64,000 bases of DNA from Lactarius indigo (taxonomy: Eukaryota; Basidiomycota; Agaricomycetes; Russulales; Russulaceae). Numbering within the stretch: the stretch's first letter is position 1; each line of letters opens with the position of its first letter. Positions 56,437-64,000 of the stretch are shown piece after piece. Location: NCBI GenBank assembly GCA_025766275.1, contig JAFKAC010000139.1:61827-125826 (forward strand), given 5' to 3'. The notes beneath the pieces are model-generated. The model saw only the letters and a list, made by a program, of their open reading frames with translations. It searched no databases and was not told the DNA's origin. A program made the translations under genes and the position numbers.

Positions 56437-58201
56437 CTAAACCACATCCGCCTGTTCTTCCTGCGGCTCTTCCTGCAGCTCTTCCGGGGCAATTTGCTCC
56501 GCCACCTCACGGGCGTCTGCAGCGTCATCCTCTTGGGGCTCGACCACCGCCTCTGTCAGGTCTTCTTCCTGCGCGTCCTCTTCTTCTGGGGTATCAGCTT
56601 CGTCAGCAGGGGAAAGTTCGATAATGGTGGTGCTGGGAATCTCGTGTGCAGAGGTCACGTCGTGTTCTGGACCCTCGTCGACGTCTTCCTCGTGAGTTTC
56701 TGCGTCTATATTTTCGGCGTCGTCGTCCGTGACGTCTTGTTCAGGGCCTTGGTGGTCGTGGTCTTCGTGATCGTGGTCCTCGCCGGTCTCTGTGTGCACG
56801 TCTGCATCGTCCGCGTCTGGATCATGCACATCTGCATCAACGTCGGCAAGTGTAGCGACATGCTCTCCCTCCGGATAATCCAGGTCATGATCGTAAGATT
56901 CCTGCAGATCGGCGTGAAGTTCTTGTTCGTCCGTGAGCGGCTCCTCTTCTTCTGCGCGGTCCGCCACGTCAACATGCACGAAATCGGTCTCCTGCTCATG
57001 TGCTTCGATCGCCGCGGCGGCGGCTGCGAGCTGTGCAATGGAGTCGCGTTCGGGGCTTGGCGAACCGCCGCCCTTGCCCAGCTCCTCCGCCATGATGAGT
57101 GCCTCGCTGAATACCATTGTCCCAGTACGGGTACGGCCTTTCCGCGGACTCGGGTTGCGGTCGACGCCACCCAGGATGTCCACACCGAGTCCTCGATGCA
57201 CGCCCCGCCCACGGTCGTCGCCCTCGTCATCTGTCCCCGGTGGATGCTGCGGGTCCACGGCGGCAGCAAGGAGGCGAGGTGGCTCAGCATCCTCGAACGT
57301 CGTGGAGTGCGTTGGGATGATGAGGAACTCGGGAGGAACGAGCTCGAACTTGCAGGTTAACGCGAGGAAGCGAGCGTAGAGCGAGGATTCGGCCTCAGCT
57401 TGTTCGAAGACCTCGCGGTGGTGGAAGTAAGCGTGAGCGAAGATACGCCCGAGGCGGCGAGCGAGCGAGCCAAAGTGTCGATGAGAGGGAGGGGGAATGT
57501 TGATGCTGAGGGGGGCTAAACAGGCCGAAAAGAAGGCAAGGTGCTAATATGACGCGTACCGTGATGGGAACGCTCGTGGCGAGTTCAAAAGGGCTGTTGC
57601 GCTGTCTACGGTGTGTAGAATGTAGTCGATGGCGCAACATTGCTGCTACAACCATTAGAGATTTCTTTTTTTTTTTCTTCGTTATTTGAAAACAGCAGAG
57701 ACGTACTTCCATTGCGCCGTCGTTGCCGTGAGCGACGCATAAGTACATCCATTCGCCGGCTTTCATCTCGGGGCATGTAGCACGCGTACATTCCTGCTGC
57801 AACATGGTGATTAATGGGTGAGAAAGGTCCTGCGCGAGCCGTCTTTTGTGGACGTGTCATAAGCTTCGATGAGAAACGAGAGACAAAGGTTCGGCGTACC
57901 TCAGTTGTTCATAAATCCAACATGCCTCGTCGACGGCAAACTCGCCCTTTGAGTCTTTTTCCCCGTCGGGGTCTTCGGTGAGGGCGGCGCTGCTGTCATC
58001 TGGCCCACCTTCTGCATTGGTTCGAGAATCTGGGACCGATATTATGGCAGAGACGTCGTGTATGTCGGAGCGGATTGTTAGGGAGATGAACTCTTGCAGC
58101 TGGAAGGCGCTGTCCAGGGTGGAGAGCGCCGGAACGCTTTTGATGGGATAGAAGGTGGATATCCGCGAACCTTTGAGGGGACGTTGGAGAGCGGTCGCCA
58201 T
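56437..58201 (-). CDS. MOB-family protein (phocein/Mob3 type), long acidic tail
   Basis: Four exons (58201-57900, 57842-57707, 57642-57560, 57505-56437) join in frame to 529 residues. The first 260 residues are the MOB fold: ALQRPLKGSRISTFYP at the start, DEACWIYEQLRRLAQDL, ECTRATCPEMKAGEW, and RIFAHAYFHHREVF. The zinc ligands C119, C124, H198 and H203 (C-x4-C and H-x4-H) are all present. Fungal Mob3/phocein proteins belong to STRIPAK-type phosphatase-kinase complexes that act in cell fusion and fruiting; this assignment is from family likeness. The last 250 residues are an unusual extension dominated by Glu, Asp and His. The upstream in-frame ATG (58249) would add 16 residues; 58201 matches the usual start. 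Divergent from the amidase. Confidence 0.88.
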
Positions 58202-58342
58202 CGTATGAAGACGCGGAGGGGACGTCGTTCGATTCCTATAAAAGGGCAATGGTCAAGTGGCAGTCCGCGCTTGCTTGTGTCCCAACTAGAAGTTCTCAGA
58301 TATCGCAATGTGTTCTCATGTTACGTATTTTCCTCCTTCGCC
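58202..58342. promoter_or_regulatory. Bidirectional promoter, MOB gene/amidase
   Basis: Only 141 bp separate the two ATGs. A TATA-like tataaaag lies at 58237-58244 in amidase orientation, about 100 bp before its ATG, and a palindromic gacgtc (CRE-like core) lies at 58221-58226. Confidence 0.5.
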
Positions 58343-60336
58343 ATGCCATTCCCCTACTTGGCACACTGGAGAGCATGGTCAATACTTTCTTTTTTTTTTT
58401 TGAAGTCTGCAGTGCTTGACGTGATTTCTTTCTTAGTCGAGACAAGCAGCACGAGCGGCAAGATCGAATAACTAATCTGTCGCCCGAATATCATTCCGCC
58501 ATAACTCCCCGGGATCAGGAAATCGTCAATCAGGACGTGGCTTTATTGGTCGCCAACGTTCAACGCGGCGACATCGAACCTGAGGAAGTATTGCTTGCTT
58601 ACAGCAAGAAGGCTCTCGATGCCCATCGAAAGACGAATTGTCTCACCGAGGTTATGATATCTGAGGCAGAGGCGGAGGCGAGGACCTGCAACCGGGCTGG
58701 CCCTCTCGCTGGAATGCCCGTCAGCATGAAAGACACCGTCGGTGTTGCCGGTTTCGCCTCGTGCATCGGGTTCTCCTCTCCCCACTGGATGGTGCCCTTC
58801 TCGAAGGACGCGGCAATCGTCCGGCTACTGCGCGACGCGGGTGCGTACCCGTTCGTCAAAACGAATGTCCCCATCACCCTACTCTCCTTTGAATCGTGCT
58901 CCGATGTCTGGGGGAGGTCCACGAATCCATACTCGAGCAGGCATTCTCCTGGAGGCTCTACAGGTGGCGAGGCGGCGCTCCTTGCATTTGGTGGCTCGAG
59001 GCTGGGCATCGGGACGGACGTGGCGGGCTCCGTTCGCGTCCCCGCGCATTACAGTGGCATATACACGATCAAGGCTTCCATGCATCGCTTCCTCAAAGCC
59101 GGGAACGCGAGTTCCATGATCGGACAGGAGGGCATACCGTCCGTATACTCCCCCATGACGAGGACTCTGGAAGACCTAGAGACGTTCTGGCGCGCCGTTG
59201 TCGGCATGAAACCCTGGGAGTACGATCATTCCGTATGCTGGCGTTTTCGTCCTAGAGGGTCCCTCTGATGGCCACTAGTGCATCCCAATACCCTGGCGAA
59301 CGATAAACCTTCCCAAGAAAATGAAATTGGGGATCTTATGGGACGATGGTTCGCGCCACACCTCACTTCTATTTACCCGCAAACTCTCACTTCTACACAG
59401 GCGTCGTGGCGCCGTCTCCAGCATGTAGACGTGCCTTGCAAACCGTTGTGTCCCTTCTGGAGCAGGACGGGCACGAGGTCACAGTCATGTTCGTATTCCC
59501 AACTTGGCCACGTCCGCCCTTGCACTTATCTCGCTGTTTCTCGAATACAGTGACCCTCCCAGTCCGCTCAGGGCTCTGCAGATCGGATCACAGCTCATGG
59601 CGAACGCCCGTAAGCTCCTCCCCTATCCGTGCACCTCGACAAATCAGTAAATCCCGCCTCCGCAGTCATAACTGCGTCCTCCCACATCCGCTGGTGGGAG
59701 TCCAACGACCCGGGGGTAGCCGCTGGATTATTCGCGCTGCGGCTCCCTCGGGTCGTCATGACGCTCTACGCCTGGTTCTACCGCTACGTCCTCCGCGACG
59801 CGGTCTACGCCGCCGTCGTCGAGGGATGGCACGCGAAGGACGGCCAGGAGTTCTACGCGCTGATCGGCGAGCGCGAGGAGTACCGAACGCGGTGGTTCGA
59901 GTACTGGCAGCGGGAGAAACTCGACTTTGTGTTGACCGTGCCCAACGCACTCCCGGCGATGAGAAACGGGGACAGCAGGCGCCAGTGGAAGTCGTGTGGG
60001 TATACGTTCCTGTTCAATGTTGTCGGTATCGTCCTGAGCTCTTCGTGGCCTGAACAACGTGATTGACCGTAATTCTAGCTTGACTATTCTGCGGGCGTCA
60101 TGCCCGTCACGCGCGTCGATCGCAAGCTGGACGTACTCTCGCCCGCGTTCAGGCCGCGTAACAAGATCGAGGCGGATGCCTACAAGGGCTATGACGCCGA
60201 CGACATGCATGGCCTACCCGTTGGCGTGCAGATCGTTGGAAGACGTCTAGAGGAAGAGAAGATCCTTGAGGGCATGAAACTCATTGAGGGCCTCCTCAGG
60301 AGTAGAGGAATTGCGTACGAGCACATGTCAATATAA
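58343..60336 (+). CDS. Amidase (amidase signature family)
   Basis: Hydrolyses carboxamides (acetamidase or fatty-acid-amide-hydrolase type); substrate unknown. Seven exons (58343-58377, 58437-59232, 59279-59348, 59401-59488, 59551-59609, 59666-60021, 60079-60336) join in frame to 553 residues, the usual size. The Ser-cisSer-Lys triad is visible: K110 in VSMKDT, S186 in SPGGSTGGEAALLA and S210 in GTDVAGSVRVPA. The C-terminal exons carry KLDFVLTVPNALPA and MHGLPVGVQIVGRRLEEEKI. The first exon encodes only MPFPYLAHWRA, typical of fungal homologues. Exon 3 starts at 59279, which restores IPIPWRTINLPKK. No break was found. Exon 1 is the least certain. Confidence 0.88.
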
Positions 60337-60530
60337 CTAGATGGGTTGTGTGTCGGGCTCATACGTTAAACAAGAACTGGAGCTTGGCGGCAGCAGGGTA
60401 CTACGGGTGTGCCCGATGATACAAAGGACTATGAGGTGCCCCACATAGAGACAAGTACAAGTGGGTGGCACAATACGGGAGTCAGAGCACAGCAGCAAAG
60501 AGACTATAAATGAGTGATACAGAACACGTC

Positions 60531-61865
60531 CTAACGCAGACGCGGACCATAAGGCATCCGCGGACGCGCCGTTCGCAGTCGACTCGCAGCCACACCCATC
60601 TTGTGCGTCTCCCACGCCGCTCCAGGGTCCGTGCCGTCGACCAGGGCCAACGGCCGCGCCGCATTCCCAATCTCGTATGCAATCCGCGGGCGCTGCTCTC
60701 CTCCCTGCGGAGAGGCACGCACCGCGGGCGCCTCCTGGAGCACCTCGGGCGTTTTGACGTATATGGCAAATGGGCCAGGGGGCGACCCGGTGCGGTAGCG
60801 GGACGGCATGGGCTGCTCGTCCGCGGCCTCAGCTGTGCCGTTTCTTGCTGCGCCTGTTACGGCCTCTGCCGTGCGCAACTGGGGCTGCGAGCGCGAGCGG
60901 GATATATTAGATGGAGAGGCATTGCCGTCGCCGTCGCGCGTCGAGCGAGGGCCCGTGGGTCGTCTATGCAGCAGCACCGGCGTCGTCGCCTGGGCCACAG
61001 GTTTGGTGGCGCGGGTGGTTGGGGCTGTCTTGGGGCGGCGTTCGGTGGTTACTAAGAGCGGTGTCGGGGTCGGTCGGGAGCCCGAACGCAGCCGGGCGAT
61101 GTCCATGCTGAGGAGAGGGGGTGGACTTGGCGGCGCCGGCGCCGCCAGGTCTCTGGTCCTGCTGCCTACGTGCTTGCCTGACGGACTCGAGAGGGAGCGT
61201 TTGCGGATGGAAGTCCTGATTTCGCGCCGCAGCAGATTGGAGTTCCCACCGAGCAATATGCGCGTCATATCCGAGCCGTCGGCAGGGGTAAGGACTACAA
61301 TAGGAAGGTCGGATACAAGGCCCATTTCCTCGGTCTCGGGTTGCCAGGAGGGTGAGATGGGACCCTTGCACGCTGCTACGGCACCCTCTGAGTCAACTCG
61401 AGTAAGAGGTTGCTGCGCTGTCGCCGATGCCGCTCCGCCAGCGCCTGAGGAAATTCCCCTTGGTCGGGGACAGCTTACGAGAAGTGGGACGGCACGCCAC
61501 CTGGGCCAGGGGATGGGATCGGGAATGGAAGTGTCATGGCTTATGTCTGTGGAGGATTGGCGTCCGTCATCGTGGGGGACAGCGATGATGTCAATGACTA
61601 TGGTGGAGGCTCTAACAGAGAATCTGGGTGGGAGAGGAGGACTTGGGTTTTGAGGCTGCGATTTGGGTGCTCGACGGGTGACGCTACTTTTTAGTTGCAC
61701 CTTTCCTATGTGTCGGATGCCCTTCATGAAAGATACGCTACCCGTGTTGAGTCGGCCACCGAAGAACCATCGTTTGGTAATGGGGGAGGTCCCTTCTCCC
61801 CACGTTGGATTGGTCGTGAGCCTCGAGTGCGCCTCCGGAAAGGAGGAGACTGAGAGAGACATCAT
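60531..61865 (-). CDS. Unidentified Pro/Ser/Arg-rich protein
   Basis: An open frame with the likely start at the ATG complementing 61863-61865 (MMSLSVSSFPEAHS), giving about 444 residues; the frame is open upstream to 61994. The protein is rich in Pro, Ser, Arg and Thr with no domain I recognise; LPIVVLTPADGSDMTRILLG (mid-protein) is the most ordered-looking part. It ends tail-to-tail with the amidase, about 190 bp apart. High GC makes long chance ORFs likelier here, so confidence is moderate. Confidence 0.5.
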   Translation of the reverse strand: MMSLSVSSFPEAHSRLTTNPTWGEGTSPITKRWFFGGRLNTGSVSFMKGIRHIGKVQLKSSVTRRAPKSQPQNPSPPLPPRFSVRASTIVIDIIAVPHDDGRQSSTDISHDTSIPDPIPWPRWRAVPLLVSCPRPRGISSGAGGAASATAQQPLTRVDSEGAVAACKGPISPSWQPETEEMGLVSDLPIVVLTPADGSDMTRILLGGNSNLLRREIRTSIRKRSLSSPSGKHVGSRTRDLAAPAPPSPPPLLSMDIARLRSGSRPTPTPLLVTTERRPKTAPTTRATKPVAQATTPVLLHRRPTGPRSTRDGDGNASPSNISRSRSQPQLRTAEAVTGAARNGTAEAADEQPMPSRYRTGSPPGPFAIYVKTPEVLQEAPAVRASPQGGEQRPRIAYEIGNAARPLALVDGTDPGAAWETHKMGVAASRLRTARPRMPYGPRLR

Positions 61866-63270
61866 GGTACGAAAGGGCGGGTGTCGAAAATAAATAACGT
61901 GAACCACAGATTTTACCCTGCGACACGTTTGAGAAGTTATCCCGTGGGTGTAGATAGCTGACTTCTGATACGGCAGAGACCGAACGTCGCACACGACCTT
62001 TGTGTGGCGAAGTTGACCGTTGACGAGAACCTACGAGTTCTGTGAGCAAGAGACACAATACGAAACGATGCCGTAGTACGTTGTAGTATAATAACCTGGG
62101 TGCTTCTTAGCGCTCCGAGTCCACGGAGCCCGCGCAACGGAGGAGACGTCCTTGTAGGGCACGATGGACCCATTGGGACGGTGTTGTCAATATATCTGTT
62201 GGCATACGACGGTCGTGGCCGCGTCACGTCCGAGTTGATGAGGTCGGCTGCCAATGGGGCCTGAAGAAATCACCGCAATCAGTCCGTGGTCGCAATCTGC
62301 AACACGTGGAGCACGGCCGCTACGCGATTTACGACGCATTTTCGAGCAGCGCCGAAGAAACTGGCCGCTTGCCGAGACTAGATCTTGCTCGGACGAAAAT
62401 TCCAAGAGGTAAAAATTAAAGCTATAGCACTACTAGCACGCGACAGACCGTCCAGAGGGGCACTGGCAGAAAGATTGGCGCACGTTGATGTTGATGCGAG
62501 AAAATGACGCGACTGTAGCAACTGTCGGTCGGCGGCGGCCGTCTGCGGAGGTCAAGATCATTGTTGCAACGCGTAGCTGGCGTCAAGAATACCCCCAAGG
62601 ATATCGGCGATAGTCATACAGAGAATGGTCAGGTTTGATAATGTGCCGTTCCTGATTGATGTGCTCTACTCGCCTATTTGGAAGGCCTGGACGGGTCATC
62701 AGCGTAGCAGTAGGATCTTCGGATAGGCCTTTGCACAGGGGGAGGAATCAGGCGAGTGAGTTGATCTACATGTTAGTGGTGGCCGGGTTTTAGCGACCCA
62801 ATGGCTAGAGATATCCGTTCTGCCCAATTGGACCACCGCCTGTGATGATATGCCTCGGGTCGAAAAGTTTATTTGGGGTCATGACACACCAGTGGACCTT
62901 TCACGGCTCAGCTGAGATCCTGTGGAAAGGGCGCGGAGATGGTTTAAATGAGACCGTTTGTGGTAGTAGTATCGGAAAGAGCCATAGAGGCTGCACGCAC
63001 GCTCGTACTGCAGTGACCTCACCTAGTTCCATTGCATTTTCTCCAATGTTACTCACCTGGCGAACTTCACAATGAATTTTAAAAATGAGTATGTGTACCA
63101 TACTCACAACCCGCAATTTAAGGAGATATGCAATGTTCATATGTAACGATGGGAGTTCTGTTCGTAACGACCGTTAACAAAATGAGCGACACAAAAGTGG
63201 TCTGTCCGTGCCGCCGAATATGTAGGTAAGCGAGATTAAAAAACAAAGTCTATAAGGTCCAATGATATAG
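61866..63270. other. About 1.4 kb without an assignable gene
   Basis: Short ORFs only on both strands, with no recognisable motif. It includes the 5' flank of the minus-strand gene at 60531-61865 and the 3' flank of the DUF7137-type gene. Confidence 0.5.
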
Positions 63271-64000
63271 CTAACGAGCAGAACTACGAAGGATCGCGAG
63301 TCCAGATGCGAACATGACTAAGATGGTGAGGCAGACGCTGAGAAAGGCGGGATGGGCCGTAATGGCACCGCTGTTGCAACCGGTGCATTGCCAACCTGCG
63401 AACCAAAGAATCAGCCTGTATTGAGAGAAGAAGGGTAGAAAAGCCGCGGCCTCTGACCGGAAGCTATCGGGGTATACGGCTGCGGGGTATAGAGTGCAAA
63501 TTGAAGAGCGTTGTTTGGTGAAAGCAACCCAGGGGCCCTCGCTGCACCTGGACCCCGATTGTCGAAAATCTCGAGGGTGTAAGTGGCCTGTGCGAGTGGA
63601 CTGTTGGGGTGGCTCTGTTGCCAGGCATATGCGTCCCAGACTACGCTGGTAGCGGTACCGGGTATTACGCCATCCGTTGGACCTACAGGGTAGGTGTTGC
63701 CGTTCTCACAGACAGCGGAGACGGTAAGTTGAGAGGGTGTTGAGAGGACATATGAGAAGTTCCATGCAAAAGTGATTGGCTGGGACTGGGCAATTTTAAA
63801 AAAGGCGATGGTGGTCTGTGGTGGTTGTGTGATGGTGAGAAGACCAGCAGGGGCGGACTGGGGGATGTTGAGCTGGGAAGAAGTAGAGTTTGTGTTCGTA
63901 GTACCAGTACCACTCGAGGCAGGGAGGCTCGTTATTGTGGTGGACGCAGGTGTAGCCATTGAGGTCTTGTTCCGGTTCGTCAGCACGAGCCACAACATCA
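63271..64000 (-). CDS. DUF7137-type membrane-anchored protein, C-terminal part
   Basis: Two exons: 64000-63458 (entering from the right edge) and 63395-63271, joined over an intron with gtcaga donor and ttcgcag acceptor. A Thr/Ser-rich linker precedes a beta-rich domain with LLTITQPPQTTIAFFKIAQ, FAWNFSYVLSTPSQLTVSAV and GNTYPVGPTDGVIPGTATSV, which I recognise as the fungal DUF7137 type. The last exon has WQCTGCNSGA followed by a hydrophobic helix (FLSVCLTILVMFASGLAIL) that probably anchors the protein in the membrane or serves as a processing signal. The N-terminus, presumably with a signal peptide, lies outside the window. Function unknown, likely cell surface. Confidence 0.8.

Noticed and set aside
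56392..57360. 322-codon plus-strand ORF
   Set aside because: Antisense shadow of the acidic tail of the MOB gene; its Val/Phe/Leu-rich sequence is the expected complement of Glu/Asp codons.
60808..61653. 281-codon plus-strand ORF opposite the gene at 60531-61865
   Set aside because: Both strands are open in this GC-rich area; the minus-strand frame is longer, so I kept only that one.
1..64000. CRISPR arrays, rRNA genes or a secondary-metabolite cluster
   Set aside because: No regularly spaced repeats, no rRNA sequence and no PKS, NRPS or terpene synthase motifs were seen.

Overview
The window looks like nuclear DNA of a filamentous basidiomycete, most likely an Agaricomycete (mushroom-forming fungus). 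Genes carry many short GT-AG introns of about 46 to 65 bp (up to about 110 bp in the F-box array), and the recognisable proteins are fungal (LCB2, Isd11, fimbrin, MOB, SET/MYND, DUF7137-type). One degraded gene resembles an anonymous membrane-protein family I know from mushroom genomes. Exon boundaries below were read by eye from splice signals, frame continuity and family motifs. No search or RNA evidence was available.

Layout. 1-394 (-): start of an unidentified basic protein running off the left edge. 680-3950 (+): SAP-domain protein. 4823-7327 (+): decayed membrane-protein gene. 9835-15686: short-chain dehydrogenase (+), steroid-5-alpha-reductase-like membrane protein (+), Isd11 (-) and serine palmitoyltransferase LCB2 (+), the last two divergent. 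18379-18920 (-): PMP3-like small membrane protein with an odd middle. 19601-20863 and 22959-26801 (+): two coiled-coil proteins that share a short motif; the larger ends in a J-like domain. 26.8-32.6 kb: gene-poor. 32613-34218 (+): serine/proline-rich protein with an RRM-like end. 36726-37616 (+): unidentified protein. 41513-43853 (+): fimbrin. 44049-46208 (+): SET/MYND protein.

46.3-56.0 kb is the most unusual part: a direct tandem array of four F-box genes plus a one-exon remnant. Copies 1 and 3 are open, copies 2 and 4 are frameshifted. A small last exon, not visible as a normal ORF, is conserved in all four copies with mostly silent changes. A 291-bp element with inverted ends lies between copies 1 and 2.

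56437-58201 (-): MOB-family protein with a long acidic tail, divergent from an amidase (58343-60336, +). 60531-61865 (-): unidentified protein. 63271-64000 (-): C-terminal part of a DUF7137-type surface protein running off the right edge.

The genes do not form a pathway cluster. SDR, reductase-like protein and LCB2 are three lipid or redox enzymes within 6 kb, which may be chance. The striking feature is the birth-and-death pattern of the F-box array. I did not find a clearly new biological system.
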